From positions 248,001 through 312,000 of the forward strand of contig NZ_KB898185.1 of assembly GCF_000377505.1 (NCBI RefSeq): a DNA stretch of 64,000 nucleotides, given 5' to 3'. The notes below the pieces were generated by a model. The model did not search any database and had not been told where the DNA came from. It saw only the letters and a program-made list of their open reading frames with translations. A program made the position numbers and the translations under genes. The stretch's first letter is position 1. Each line of letters starts with the position of its first letter. This document shows, one piece after another, positions 45,699-55,444 of this stretch. The DNA is from Paenibacillus massiliensis 2301065 = DSM 16942 (GTDB taxonomy: Bacteria > Bacillota > Bacilli > Paenibacillales > Paenibacillaceae).

Positions 45699-47207
45699 AT
45701 GAAGAAAAACTATTGGAACATGCTGACCGCGTCTGCCCTTGCTGCCGTCTTATCTCTTAGTGTAGTGCTGCCAGTCGGTGCTGAAGATGCCATTTTTGAA
45801 AACGTTAACATTTCTCCTACCGTCAATGGAGTTACAGCGGACGTGTATGCCAGTAGCCTGACTCTCGCCGGGGCCAACAGCGTCTATGATCTGAAGGGCT
45901 TCTCAAGCGGGAATACCGGGGGCGGGATCATCGCCGAGAGCAATACGACGCTGTATAAAAAAGTGTATACGGCCTCAGATTTGGCTGCAGCTTTGAAGAA
46001 AAACTCCGGCGTCAAGGTTGTAGAGATTATGAACGACCTCAATCTGGGCTGGAATGAACTACCGAGCGATGCCAAAAAGTCACCTTTTGCTGCACATAAC
46101 TCTCCTCTCACCCATCCTGTGCTGCTGCAGACCGGAGTCAGTAAGGTAACCATTGACGGCTTCGATGGACTGACCATCTTCTCTGCGAACGGCTCCAAGA
46201 TCAAGCATGCTGCCTTCACGATCAAACGGAGTTCCAACGTCATCATCAGGAACCTTGAATTCGATGAGCTCTGGGAATGGGACGAGTCCAGCAAGGGTGA
46301 TTATGACAAGAACGACTGGGACTATATCACAGTGGAAGAGAGCGACAAGGTATGGATTGATCACTGTACCTTCAACAAAGCCTACGACGGGTTAGTTGAT
46401 TCCAAAAAAGGAACGTCTGGTGTAACTGTGTCGTGGTCCCTCTTCAAAGGGGACGACCGTTCCTCTAATAGCTGGGTAACCCAGCAGATTAACGCTTTGG
46501 AAGCCACTCGCTCCGCATACCCCATGTACGATTATCTGCGTAGCAGCGCTGTTGGTCTGAGCAAGAATGATATCATTGCCGTGGCTAGCTCCCAGAAAAA
46601 AGGACATCTCGTCGGTGCCAATGAGCTAGCGTCAGATAACCCTGATCTGAGCATTACACTGCATCATAATTATTATGTAGACCTGCAGGATCGCTTGCCT
46701 CGTCTTCGTGGCGGAAATGCACACGTGTACAATGTCGTTGCGGATAGCTCCGCTGCAGAGCAGGCGAGCAAGATCATTACTCCTGCAATGGCAAGTGCCA
46801 TCTCCTCCAAAGGATATAAATTTGGTGTTACCAGTAACGGGGCAATCTCTACGGAAGGTGGAGCTGTACTCGTCGAGAAATCACAGCTCATTGGCATTCA
46901 GTATCCGCTGCGCAACAACCAGAAAAATGCATCGAATGCCACATACACTGGCAAGATTAAGGCCATAGATACCATCTACACCTTTAACGGCCAGACGTTC
47001 CGTGGAGGCAGCGAGACAGCTAACAGCCCATTAGCACCTATACCAGCAACGGTAATCCCCTTCTCGTGGTCAGGCATCTCCTCACTGCCTTACAGCTACA
47101 GTCCCGAGGACCCTGCTGGGCTGAAGACTCTGCTTAGCGGCAATAACGGAGCAGGTGCAGGAAAGGTGTCATGGGATAAGCAGAACTGGCTTAAGACATC
47201 CTACTAG
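45699..47207 (+). CDS. Secreted PL1 pectate lyase
   Basis: The 502-aa protein has a Sec signal peptide (cleavage near VGA-ED, residue 28) and a parallel beta-helix of polysaccharide lyase family 1. Motifs include VIIRNLEFDELWEWDES, WDYITVEESDKVWIDHCTFN, GLVDSKKGTSGVTVSWSLF and HHNYYVDLQDRLPRLRGGNA; the Asp/Glu residues bind calcium and an Arg is the catalytic base. It cleaves pectate by beta-elimination. Its length exceeds the 400-430 aa of common members because of an N-terminal extension and a YLRSSAVG insert. Confidence 0.92.
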   Translation: MKKNYWNMLTASALAAVLSLSVVLPVGAEDAIFENVNISPTVNGVTADVYASSLTLAGANSVYDLKGFSSGNTGGGIIAESNTTLYKKVYTASDLAAALKKNSGVKVVEIMNDLNLGWNELPSDAKKSPFAAHNSPLTHPVLLQTGVSKVTIDGFDGLTIFSANGSKIKHAAFTIKRSSNVIIRNLEFDELWEWDESSKGDYDKNDWDYITVEESDKVWIDHCTFNKAYDGLVDSKKGTSGVTVSWSLFKGDDRSSNSWVTQQINALEATRSAYPMYDYLRSSAVGLSKNDIIAVASSQKKGHLVGANELASDNPDLSITLHHNYYVDLQDRLPRLRGGNAHVYNVVADSSAAEQASKIITPAMASAISSKGYKFGVTSNGAISTEGGAVLVEKSQLIGIQYPLRNNQKNASNATYTGKIKAIDTIYTFNGQTFRGGSETANSPLAPIPATVIPFSWSGISSLPYSYSPEDPAGLKTLLSGNNGAGAGKVSWDKQNWLKTSY

Positions 47208-47367
47208 ATTCGCCTATTATCAAGAAGCGACAAACCCTATTGTGGTTTGGTGAGTTGATGAGTTGGTGAGCCCGATGGACTCAATGAACTTGGTATAGTA
47301 CCCCTTCGATATGGGGACGATACGCATAGCCAAGATCAGCTAATAAAGATAAGGAGTTGTTCGACTC

Positions 47368-47673
47368 ATGCAGTCTAACCAACCTAACCAACTTAATCAA
47401 CCTATTCAAACTACGCAGTCCATGCAGCCACTCCAATCAAACACCAATACGCGTGAGACCTTCGTCGCTGTACAAAAAAACGGTGACGGTGATCTGACTG
47501 CATTTCAGACCTCAAGCGGGCGCGTATTGGATTATCAGCAAGCACTGCTGGAGGTTCAGAATGGTGCCATCGCTGGGGTCAACGTATTCAAGGGAAAAGA
47601 CGGGGAAGCCTATATCCGCGGTGATGCTGACGGAGATCCGACCAACAATCTGGACCAGCTTCCCCTATTCTGA
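47368..47673 (+). CDS. DUF3892 protein, 101 aa
   Basis: An N-terminal Gln/Asn/Pro-rich stretch (SNQPNQLNQPIQTTQSMQPL) leads into the DUF3892 domain (FVAVQKNGDGDLTAFQTSSG ... ALLEVQNGAIAGVNVFKGKD ... LDQLPLF). The same domain in Bacillus is 60-80 aa and of unknown function. AAGGAG precedes the ATG. Monocistronic, followed by a terminator. Confidence 0.85.
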   Translation: MQSNQPNQLNQPIQTTQSMQPLQSNTNTRETFVAVQKNGDGDLTAFQTSSGRVLDYQQALLEVQNGAIAGVNVFKGKDGEAYIRGDADGDPTNNLDQLPLF

Positions 47674-47708
47674 TTTTATTTCAGAAGACATCAAGAGAAA
47701 CGACTCTG

Positions 47709-47748
47709 ACGTCATTCATTGCATCACGATGAATGGCGTTTTTTTATT
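47709..47748 (+). terminator. Terminator after DUF3892 gene
   Basis: ACGTCATTCATTG pairs with CGATGAATGGCGT and is followed by TTTTTTT. The AT-rich 47750-48047 that follows holds the promoter region of the next gene and nothing else recognised. Confidence 0.85.
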
Positions 47749-48047
47749 ATGCATTGCTGTATTTTTCACACTGGCGTCATTCAACAATCACAGCATGATT
47801 TCATGAATTTGCAAATACTTGTACATAATCGAGCAAATAAAGTCACGATTTCCCTCATCGGATATGATTCGAAATACTCAAAAAATAACCCCTCCTCAAT
47901 AACGATAATAAGGTCTATATAACTATAAAATTTCATATTTTTCGCAATTATCTATATAAAATAGTTCTTTAGACGGAGTTCTTTTGTAAGTATCATGACT
48001 TTATAATATTGATTGTGAAAAATGGTAATTTTAAGGAGGAAATCACG

Positions 48048-50336
48048 TTGAGAAATCGAAATATTGGCTTCACTATTATGCTGTTAGCCTTGCTTTGGGT
48101 CGTTTTTCCAAGTACATCCATGCAAGCTGCGAACCAATATAGTGGGGGACTGCTGAATCAGGCTGAACTTAAAGTAGGTCCCGCTGTAGGTAGCAGCACC
48201 GCAACGACTACTCTATTGACCGATGGAGATGGCAACACAAGATACCTGCTTGCAAGTGGTAATCTAGTCTGGTACACCTTTTCATCGCCCCAAAATATTT
48301 CAGCTGTTGTATTAAAGAGCGTGTCGATGAACTCAACCATTGAATTTTATGATTCTAGCAATAATCTGATTACCTCGTTTACGCCAACATTAAATGATGC
48401 TGTTCAATCCTTGCCCACACCTGCAAACAATGTTGCCACTGTAGTATTGAAATCAAAAGCCAGTGGTTACCACTATGAGTGGAATGTCTTTACGACACCA
48501 TCAGCTCCTCCTGCTGCAACAAGCATTAACTGGATTCAAGCTGGTGACAAGAGCATTGACATGAACTGGAACAACACGGAAGCCAAAACTTACAACGTGA
48601 AACGTGCCAACTCGACAGGCGGACCTTATACGGTTCTTGCCTCTGTGTACGGTACCTCTTACACTGATAATTCGGTTAACAACGGAACAACATACTACTA
48701 TGTTGTCTCCTCTGCCAATGAGGCTGGAGAAAGTGTAAATTCTCCCGAGAAGAACGCAACACCTAACTCAGGCAAATATACTGGTGGGTTGCTTGACCGA
48801 GTCACATTAAATGCTGGCCCGTCCACATCAAATAGAACTGCTACGGTTCGGGAATTGACAGATAATAACGCTAGTAGCCGTTATCTCTTAGCCAATGGCA
48901 ATCTAATATGGAATACTTTCGCAGCTCCGCAGACCATTTCAGCGATCATTTTGAATGGAAGTCTGACTTCAACCATTGAGTTCTATGATGTGGACAGCAA
49001 TCTGCTGTATGCCTATAAGCCTATAGCAAATGACACCGTACAGTCTTTGCCTGCTGCAGTGAGCAATGTGTCAACAGTTGTCTTGAAATCAACATCCGCT
49101 GCGTATTTTTACGAATTCAACGTATTTTCCACCCCAACTGCAGCCCCTGCAGTCCCGGTAATCAATTGGATTCAGGGTGGAGATGCGACGGTCGACCTGT
49201 ACTGGGGTTCAACTGCCTCCAAATCCTACAATATCAAGCGCTCAACAAGTAAAGGTGGTCCCTACTCACTCTTAGCATCGACCAGCGGGACGTCTTACAC
49301 AGATACATCCGTTCTGAACGGAACAACCTATTATTATGTAGTTTCTTCTGTCAATGAGGCAGGTGAGAGCGCTGACTCAGCCGAGAAAACGATTACTCCG
49401 AACAAGAGTAGTTACACAGGGGGGCTGCTGGACAGAGTCGCACTTAATGTAGGCACTTCCATCACGACACCGACTGCAACCATTCGTGAGTTAACCGATA
49501 ATAATATAAATACCCGGTCACTTCAATCAGCCGCCAACCTGATCTGGTATTCCTTCCCATCTACAGTGGAAGTATCTTCGGTTATTTTAAATAGTAATAA
49601 TATTGCCTACTCAACCATTGAGTTCTATGATCGTGATAATACCTTGCTGTACGCCTATACGCCTACAGCCAATAATACCGTAGAAAGCTTACCGCTCCCT
49701 GTTCAGAATGTCTCAACCGTAGTGCTTAAGGCCAGATCAAGCGTGTATCAAAATGAATGGAATATTTTCGGAAAGAGCTCCGATGGCCCTCCAGCCGAGC
49801 AACTGAACTTGACCGCTGCAGCTGGTAATGGAAAAGTCACATTAAATTGGAACTCTATTGCCAATGCCGCTAATTATGAAGTACAGCGTGGAGCTGTCGC
49901 AGGTGGTCCTTATAGTGTGATTGGCACGGTTGATGGAGCAGTTAGCACTTTCGAAGATAAAGACGTAGTGAACAACACGATTTACTATTATGTCGTTCGG
50001 GCATTCAACGGAAGCGTTGAGTTAGCCTTGTCCAACGAAGCTAGTGCGACTCCTCAGAGCACTGGTAATCCAACTGAGCCTCCGGTAGATACGAGCGGGG
50101 ACAGAGCCTTGCTCTCCATCATGATTAATACAGGGGAGATTAAAGAGTACGATCTTTCTATGAATGAAGTAAATGCCTTTATTAGCTGGTATGAGCAGCG
50201 GGCATCTGGCTCGGGTTCCGTTACGTTTGCGATCAATAAACACAGCAATAACAAAGGACCTTTTACAAGCCGCAAAGATTACTTAATCTACGACAAGATT
50301 ATTACCTTCCAAGTAGACTCGTACAGCAACAACTAG
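48048..50336 (+). CDS. Secreted protein with three repeat modules and FN3 domains
   Basis: The 762-aa protein starts at TTG 48048, with AAGGAGG eight bases before; the signal peptide ends near SMQA-AN. Three tandem modules of about 200 aa follow. Each has a beta-sandwich domain (YTGGLLDRVTLNAG ... TIEFYD ... SLP..VSTVVLKS) joined to a fibronectin-III domain (YNIKRSTSKGGPYSLLASTS, then GTTYYYVVSSVNEAGES). The C-terminal 90 residues hold a different domain (LLSIMINTGEIKEYDLSMNE). Likely binds polysaccharide or the cell surface; no catalytic motif seen. Confidence 0.82.
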   Translation: MRNRNIGFTIMLLALLWVVFPSTSMQAANQYSGGLLNQAELKVGPAVGSSTATTTLLTDGDGNTRYLLASGNLVWYTFSSPQNISAVVLKSVSMNSTIEFYDSSNNLITSFTPTLNDAVQSLPTPANNVATVVLKSKASGYHYEWNVFTTPSAPPAATSINWIQAGDKSIDMNWNNTEAKTYNVKRANSTGGPYTVLASVYGTSYTDNSVNNGTTYYYVVSSANEAGESVNSPEKNATPNSGKYTGGLLDRVTLNAGPSTSNRTATVRELTDNNASSRYLLANGNLIWNTFAAPQTISAIILNGSLTSTIEFYDVDSNLLYAYKPIANDTVQSLPAAVSNVSTVVLKSTSAAYFYEFNVFSTPTAAPAVPVINWIQGGDATVDLYWGSTASKSYNIKRSTSKGGPYSLLASTSGTSYTDTSVLNGTTYYYVVSSVNEAGESADSAEKTITPNKSSYTGGLLDRVALNVGTSITTPTATIRELTDNNINTRSLQSAANLIWYSFPSTVEVSSVILNSNNIAYSTIEFYDRDNTLLYAYTPTANNTVESLPLPVQNVSTVVLKARSSVYQNEWNIFGKSSDGPPAEQLNLTAAAGNGKVTLNWNSIANAANYEVQRGAVAGGPYSVIGTVDGAVSTFEDKDVVNNTIYYYVVRAFNGSVELALSNEASATPQSTGNPTEPPVDTSGDRALLSIMINTGEIKEYDLSMNEVNAFISWYEQRASGSGSVTFAINKHSNNKGPFTSRKDYLIYDKIITFQVDSYSNN

Positions 50337-50387
50337 AATCACCATTGCGAAGCATAACGAACTGAAATATATAGGCTGTAATGTAGC

Positions 50388-50421
50388 AAATCCAGGGCTT
50401 CTCAAGCTCTGGATTTTGTTG
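50388..50421 (+). terminator. Terminator after the repeat-module gene
   Basis: AAATCCAGGGCTT pairs with AAGCTCTGGATTT across a three-base loop, followed by TGTTGTGTT. Confidence 0.8.
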
Positions 50422-50472
50422 TGTTACAAAGCTCCGTACTACTGTGTCATCAGAAAGTCTGCTTAAAATGGT

Positions 50473-50694
50473 TCAACACATAAAATAGAAGAGTATAACT
50501 GCTTTATTCGGGAAAAGCTTAAAGAAGGTCACGAGCGACACCTCAGCCAATCGACAGATATGATCCACCTTCACTTCATGGCGCATACGTCCCTGCATGA
50601 AATGCAGGCTGCTCCATAGATCGTAATTTTGGACTTCGCTGTCTTCATTCTCCACCAGGAAGTGTTGTAAAAGGCATTCGCATCTCTGGTTCAA
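50473..50694 (-). pseudogene. AraC-type helix-turn-helix remnant
   Basis: A 73-aa frame whose second half (RHEVKVDHICRLAEVSLVTFFKLFPNKAV) resembles the first helix-turn-helix of an AraC DNA-binding domain, then stops. The first half (QHFLVENEDSEVQNYDLWSS) fits the linker of such proteins. The second helix-turn-helix is absent. Probably a decayed regulator beside the Mn-catalase gene; a chance frame is possible. Confidence 0.4.
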
Positions 50695-50891
50695 AATTTT
50701 GAAGATCTGGTGTAAAACACTCTCACTTATTGGAAAAAGCTTATTCGAATTGCCAAATAACGTATATGTACAAGTATATCCTCGTTGCTCTGATAGCTGT
50801 TATGACAGATTGAACTGGATGATGAGCGCTGCGTCTAACTGGTTAAGCATTAGTCCAATTCATTAAAGAACTACAAGGAGGCTACACAAAG

Positions 50892-51794
50892 ATGTTCAAA
50901 CGTATGGATGAGATTGCAATTGAAATTCCTAATGTCGGAAAGCCAGACCCTAATGCTGCTGCTGCGGTACAGGAGCTTCTAGGCGGGAAATTCGGTGAAA
51001 TGTCAACTTTGAACAACTACCTCTTCCAGTCGTTCAACTTCCGCTCCAAGGAAAAGTTAAGACCTTTCTATGATCTGATCATGAGTATTACCGCCGAGGA
51101 ATTGGGCCATGTCGAGCTTGTCTCTCACGCGATAAATAAATGTCTGCAAGGATCTACCTTCCTTCAGGACCCTGATCGAACACCGCTGGACGGCGTAAAG
51201 GACGCTCGCTTATCCTACCACTTCCTAGCCGGAGGCCAAGGAGCCTTGCCCGTCGATTCCATGGGTAACCCGTGGAACGGTACTTATGTCTTTAATAGCG
51301 GTAACCTTGTAGAGGACCTGCTCCACAACTTCTTTCTGGAATGCGGGGCCAGAACCCACAAGATGAAGGTATATGAGATGACAGACCATCCGGCTGCCCG
51401 TGAAGTCATCGGCTATCTGCTGGTCCGTGGTGGCGTTCACGTCATAGCCTATGCCAAAGCACTTGAAGTGGCTACCGGGGTCAATGTTACAAAGCTGGTG
51501 CCTATCCCCTCATTGAACAACAAAGCCTTCAACGAAACCCGCAAGTATGAGGATAAAGGGACTCACAGGAAGCTGTATACGTGGAGTGACAAGGACTTTA
51601 CAACCATTGACCAGATCTGGAAAGGTACTCATCCTGAGGATGGTTCCACATTGGAGGTCGTGCATGGCGTTCCAGCAGGCGCTTCTATTCCAGAGGCTCC
51701 AGCAGTAGAAGAAGAATTTGCCCCTGGTATATCCCAGGACGAATTCAACGAAATCGCCAAGCGGCTCAAGCAGGCAGGAAATATCAGAAGCTAG
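50892..51794 (+). CDS. Manganese catalase
   Basis: The 300-aa protein is of the ferritin-like Mn catalase family (YdbD type). Dimanganese ligands are in FGEMSTLNNYLFQSFNFR (E), MSITAEELGHVELVSHAIN (E-x2-H) and NFFLECGARTHKMKVYEM (E), with the later His in GGVHVIAYAKALE. Converts hydrogen peroxide to water and oxygen. In spore formers it often accompanies stationary-phase or spore functions. GGAGG precedes the ATG; monocistronic. Confidence 0.94.
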   Translation: MFKRMDEIAIEIPNVGKPDPNAAAAVQELLGGKFGEMSTLNNYLFQSFNFRSKEKLRPFYDLIMSITAEELGHVELVSHAINKCLQGSTFLQDPDRTPLDGVKDARLSYHFLAGGQGALPVDSMGNPWNGTYVFNSGNLVEDLLHNFFLECGARTHKMKVYEMTDHPAAREVIGYLLVRGGVHVIAYAKALEVATGVNVTKLVPIPSLNNKAFNETRKYEDKGTHRKLYTWSDKDFTTIDQIWKGTHPEDGSTLEVVHGVPAGASIPEAPAVEEEFAPGISQDEFNEIAKRLKQAGNIRS

Positions 51795-51891
51795 ACCAGC
51801 TGGCAGCTGAAGGATAACGCAAGGCTGTAATTCATTGAGGAGCTCCCTAGCTCAATAGCTAACCATGATTCGTTGTAGGCTACGTCATTCG

Positions 51892-51943
51892 CAACAGCAG
51901 GAGATTGTTGTTGCAACGAATTCCCTCCTGCTGTTGTTTTCAA
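51892..51943. terminator. Terminator between Mn catalase and DJ-1/PfpI genes
   Basis: CAACAGCAGGAG pairs with CTCCTGCTGTTG and is followed by TTTTC on the plus strand. It can also stop the convergent transcript, whose gene ends at 51950. Confidence 0.8.
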
Positions 51944-51949
51944 TATCGT

Positions 51950-52537
51950 TCATGCTTCTTCTACAACAACTCCCTGTGTCTCGTAGGGATAATCAATGCC
52001 ACGCTTCACCTGCTCCTTCGCTTCCATACCCAGAAGTAACTCAATCATATACAGTCCGAGGTCAATCGAGGTGGATACACCGCCAGCAGTGATTACGCGC
52101 CCATCCTGTACGATTCTAGCCTGCAAAACCTCGCTTACATAGGGTTCGAGCAACGCATATTGCAGCGGATGGGTAGTTGCCTTAATATCCTGAAGTAGTC
52201 CAGCTGCCCCGAGCAGCAGAGAGCCTGTACAGACAGAGATCAGATATTGCGCGTGCTCGGCCTTCCTCAGCCAAGTTACAAACTCCTCATCATACCGCAA
52301 TTGGCGTGTACCCATTCCACCTGGAATGAATACAGCATCATAGTCTGACAGATCAGGATTGACGTTGTCGATCTTGATGGTAAGACCGAGCTCATCACGA
52401 ACCTCTGTATGGAGGGCACAAATATCAAAGGTTGCGTCTCTCGTGATGTCAAAATACCGTAGTTTTGTGATCACATCATAAAAGCCTATGAAATCCAGGA
52501 AAGTAACCCCATCAAACAGCACCAGAGCAAACTTCAT
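51950..52537 (-). CDS. DJ-1/PfpI family protein
   Basis: The 195-aa protein begins MKFALVLFDGVTFLDFIGFY, the typical start of the InhA/isonitrile-hydratase-like branch, and has the nucleophile-elbow Cys in YLISVCTGSLLLGAAGLLQD. THPLQYALL and VITAGGVSTSIDLGLYMIEL follow. It may hydrate isocyanides or act in stress protection; the substrate is unknown. Cotranscribed with the GNAT gene 11 bases upstream. Confidence 0.88.
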   Translation of the reverse strand: MKFALVLFDGVTFLDFIGFYDVITKLRYFDITRDATFDICALHTEVRDELGLTIKIDNVNPDLSDYDAVFIPGGMGTRQLRYDEEFVTWLRKAEHAQYLISVCTGSLLLGAAGLLQDIKATTHPLQYALLEPYVSEVLQARIVQDGRVITAGGVSTSIDLGLYMIELLLGMEAKEQVKRGIDYPYETQGVVVEEA

Positions 52538-52548
52538 AGCAAGTCCTC

Positions 52549-53055
52549 CTACTCCACAAAAATACGGGCCATATAATATTCATCCATGTATTGTCCACGA
52601 ATTCGAATGGAGTTTCTCTTGACTCCTTCAATATCAAAGCCCTGCTTGGTGTACAAGGCAAGTGCAGCCTCATTATGTGCCATCACTGTCAATTCAAGCC
52701 TAGTAATATGGTTCGCCTGTCTCCAATGCTCCAGTGCTCCGAACAATTGGCTGCCTAGCCCTTGGTTCGAGTATTCACGTAATACACCGATAACCAGATA
52801 GACACTATGACGAATCCGCGCCAATTCACTGCCCCGTGCAACTAGATGACCTACCAGACGCCCTTCGTCCTCCGCTACAAGAATGGTTGAATGCTCAGCA
52901 TCCATCAATGGCTGGTTGATGAATCGATGCTGCTCGACTGAAGTCGTTCGCTCATCAGGCTCCAGCAGCATGAATTCGCTCTCCTGATCCAGCGCAGAGC
53001 ATAATTGAAGATGCTGTTCCAGATCAGCTTCTGTTAACGGCCTGATCATTATCAT
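52549..53055 (-). CDS. GNAT N-acetyltransferase
   Basis: The 168-aa protein has VGHLVARGSEL (strand 4), VYLVIGVLREYSNQGLGSQLF (acetyl-CoA loop QGLGSQ) and AHNEAALALYTKQGFDIEGV with the family C-terminal RIRGQYMDEYYMARIF, typical of the RimJ/RimL-like branch. Acceptor unknown. First gene of a two-gene transcript with the DJ-1/PfpI gene. Confidence 0.9.
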   Translation of the reverse strand: MIMIRPLTEADLEQHLQLCSALDQESEFMLLEPDERTTSVEQHRFINQPLMDAEHSTILVAEDEGRLVGHLVARGSELARIRHSVYLVIGVLREYSNQGLGSQLFGALEHWRQANHITRLELTVMAHNEAALALYTKQGFDIEGVKRNSIRIRGQYMDEYYMARIFVE

Positions 53056-53160
53056 ATGTATATTTCCCCTCCTATGAATACACCCTGCTTATCAAATTCT
53101 CCTAACATTGTAGCAGGAAGCGTGGAGGGTTTGATGTGACATCGGATCTCCATCCGGCAT

Positions 53161-53613
53161 TTAATAATCGCGCTTGTTCCCCTTTTTCACATATTCCCAT
53201 TCGACCTCCACATTATGCCGTACTTGCTTCAGCAGTCGATAAATCGTCTGGGTCTCTTCCTCGGAAAGTCCTGCAAGCGCCGTCCGATTAGAATATTCCC
53301 CTTCTCTACGCAAAACAGGGTAGAGACTTGTCCCCTTCTCCGTGGGATAGAGCTTTTTGATCTTCTTATTCCGATCATCTTCTCGCTTCTCAATAAAGCC
53401 TTGCAGCTCCAGTTTGGCTATGGCACGAGCCGCCGTTGTACGGTCCACCTTGAGCATCTCTGCTACCTTCTCCTGAATCGTTCCAGGGTTCTCACATATT
53501 CGCACCAGATATAGGTATTGTCCTTTGGTAAGCTCAAACTCCTTGAATTCAATGTTGCTGATTGAATCTAATGCTCTTGCGATCATTCCGATTTCACGGA
53601 GAATTTCTGGCAT
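53161..53613 (-). CDS. MarR-family regulator
   Basis: The 150-aa protein has the winged-helix of MarR (TIQEKVAEMLKVDRTTAARA, then FIEKREDDRNKKIKKLYPTE with the wing D-x-R). The start at 53613 follows AGGGG seven bases upstream. It is divergent from the ElaA/YjcF-like GNAT gene, which may be a target. Confidence 0.9.
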   Translation of the reverse strand: MPEILREIGMIARALDSISNIEFKEFELTKGQYLYLVRICENPGTIQEKVAEMLKVDRTTAARAIAKLELQGFIEKREDDRNKKIKKLYPTEKGTSLYPVLRREGEYSNRTALAGLSEEETQTIYRLLKQVRHNVEVEWEYVKKGNKRDY

Positions 53614-53731
53614 ACACACACCCCTCATTTTGTTGCATTTACAACAATAATCATTTCATATATACTCATCTTGCGACCTAGTTTTATTATGACGTGGTGC
53701 ACGGACTAAATCCAGAGAGGATGAACACGAA

Positions 53732-54163
53732 GTGAATGTGAAGAGAATAACAGAGGACTTTGATCTACAACGTGTGATGAACATTCGCAAGGAAGTATTT
53801 GTCCTTGAACAAGGCGTTCCTTTGGAAGCCGAATTTGACGAGTTCGATGTATTGGATGGCTTATGTGAGCACGTACTGGTATATCATGAGCAACTCCCCG
53901 TAGGAACAGGCAGAGTTCGGCAAGTAGACGGGACGGGCAAGCTGGAGCGAATCTGTATCCTCTCCCCTTATCGCAAGTATGGACTTGGCAAGGTGATCAT
54001 TCAGGCACTGGAAGAGGTGGCGCGGGAACAAGGTCTCTCCCAGGTGAAGCTTCATGGACAGACACAGGCCGAAGGCTTTTACCAGAAGCTAGGCTATCAG
54101 ACAGTATCGGATGTCTTCATGGAGGATGGTATTCCTCACGTGCTGATGACGAAGACACTTTAG
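53732..54163 (+). CDS. GNAT acetyltransferase, ElaA/YjcF-like
   Basis: The 143-aa protein shows the ElaA-type pattern: IRKEVFVLEQGVPLEAEFDE near the start, VGTGRVRQVDGTGKLERICI, YRKYGLGKVIIQALEEVARE with the acetyl-CoA loop, and HGQTQAEGFYQKLGY. Starts with GTG. Acceptor unknown. Confidence 0.88.
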   Translation: MNVKRITEDFDLQRVMNIRKEVFVLEQGVPLEAEFDEFDVLDGLCEHVLVYHEQLPVGTGRVRQVDGTGKLERICILSPYRKYGLGKVIIQALEEVAREQGLSQVKLHGQTQAEGFYQKLGYQTVSDVFMEDGIPHVLMTKTL

Positions 54164-54325
54164 GGACCTCTCCCTTGATGCACTACTTGTCGGATTATCT
54201 CAGGAGGTAGGACTCCCATCACATAAAAACACCTGAACATCCAAATAATGAATTGAACCACAGTTGATCGGGTTAAGAACCAGTAGCTACTCGATCCAAC
54301 TGCCCATAATGAGGAGGTTCAATGA

Positions 54326-55210
54326 ATGAGAAGATACCCATACGCCTTAATCCTGAGTGCCTGTGCATTGGCTGTAATGATTAGCATAAGCACTGCATGT
54401 CCTGTAGGAGCAACTAGCGCTGCTACAACTGGAGCCGCTGCAACCGAAATGCATAATACACATAAGCCACAGAAGCAGCAAACACTTACCTTTGTTCTCG
54501 TCCATGGAGCATGGGCAGATGCTGCTTTTTGGGATCGGACGGCTGAAGCTCTACGCAAGCAAGGGCATACGGTCTATGCTCCTGAATACGCTGGCCATGG
54601 CAGCCTCTATAACCCCCGCGTTACTCACGATCAAATCGCCGACTCTGTCGTCAAATATATTAAGGACAAACGTCTCAAGCATTTTGTACTCGTCGGTCAC
54701 AGCTTTGGGGGATCTGTCATTCAAAAGGTGGCAGAGCAGGTACCTGAGCGAATTCAGCGTCTGGTCTTCTGGGATGCCTTCGTCGTGCCTGACGGGCAAA
54801 GTGTGGCCGATCAATTCCCGGCACCACTGCGGCAAGCATTCCAACAGCTGCTGGACGCCTCCGGCAACCGTACGATTAATCTGCCCTTTCCCGTCTTCCG
54901 GGACACCTTTGTGAACACAGCCACCTTGCGGCAGGCCAAAGATATCTACAGGAAGGTTAAGCCTGAGCCGGGCGGACCTCTTTTTGAGCCACTAAAGCTC
55001 AAGTCCTTTTATCAGCTAGGTATCCCTAAGAGCTATCTCTTTTTGACGTCCGACATAGCACTACCGCAGACGCCTTTCGGGTTCCACCCCGCACAGAGCA
55101 GTCATCTTGGTCAATACCGCCTTATTGTTGGCAAAGGTGACCATATGACATCAGCCTTCGTCCACCCTACCTATCTTGCGCATAAGCTGTATGAGGCAAG
55201 CCGGGACTGA
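54326..55210 (+). CDS. Exported alpha/beta hydrolase, likely lipoprotein
   Basis: The 294-aa protein has an N-terminal signal with a possible lipobox (ISTAC, Cys about 25) and a Thr/Ala-rich linker. The hydrolase fold follows: LTFVLVHGAWADAAFWDRTA, the nucleophile elbow LVGHSFGGSVIQK (Ser) and the terminal GKGDHMTSAF (His). Resembles EstC/salicylate-esterase-like members. Substrate unknown. AGGAGG precedes the ATG. Confidence 0.87.
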   Translation: MRRYPYALILSACALAVMISISTACPVGATSAATTGAAATEMHNTHKPQKQQTLTFVLVHGAWADAAFWDRTAEALRKQGHTVYAPEYAGHGSLYNPRVTHDQIADSVVKYIKDKRLKHFVLVGHSFGGSVIQKVAEQVPERIQRLVFWDAFVVPDGQSVADQFPAPLRQAFQQLLDASGNRTINLPFPVFRDTFVNTATLRQAKDIYRKVKPEPGGPLFEPLKLKSFYQLGIPKSYLFLTSDIALPQTPFGFHPAQSSHLGQYRLIVGKGDHMTSAFVHPTYLAHKLYEASRD

Positions 55211-55444
55211 GCTCAAGCGGCACTGCAGGATTCTTCCTTCCACAAACTCACATGTCAGCAAGCGACAGCCATCCCACAACTAGGGTTAACTATCGCTTGC
55301 TGCGAATCACTTATACTTTTAGCAAAGCTATCCGGTTATGGGTTGTCAGACACTAAGTTCAAATGCTCAGTTCATATGCTTAGTCCACATGCCAAGTTCA
55401 TGACCCGCTCATTCACTCAGTTGCTCAGCCCATATGTTTGACAA

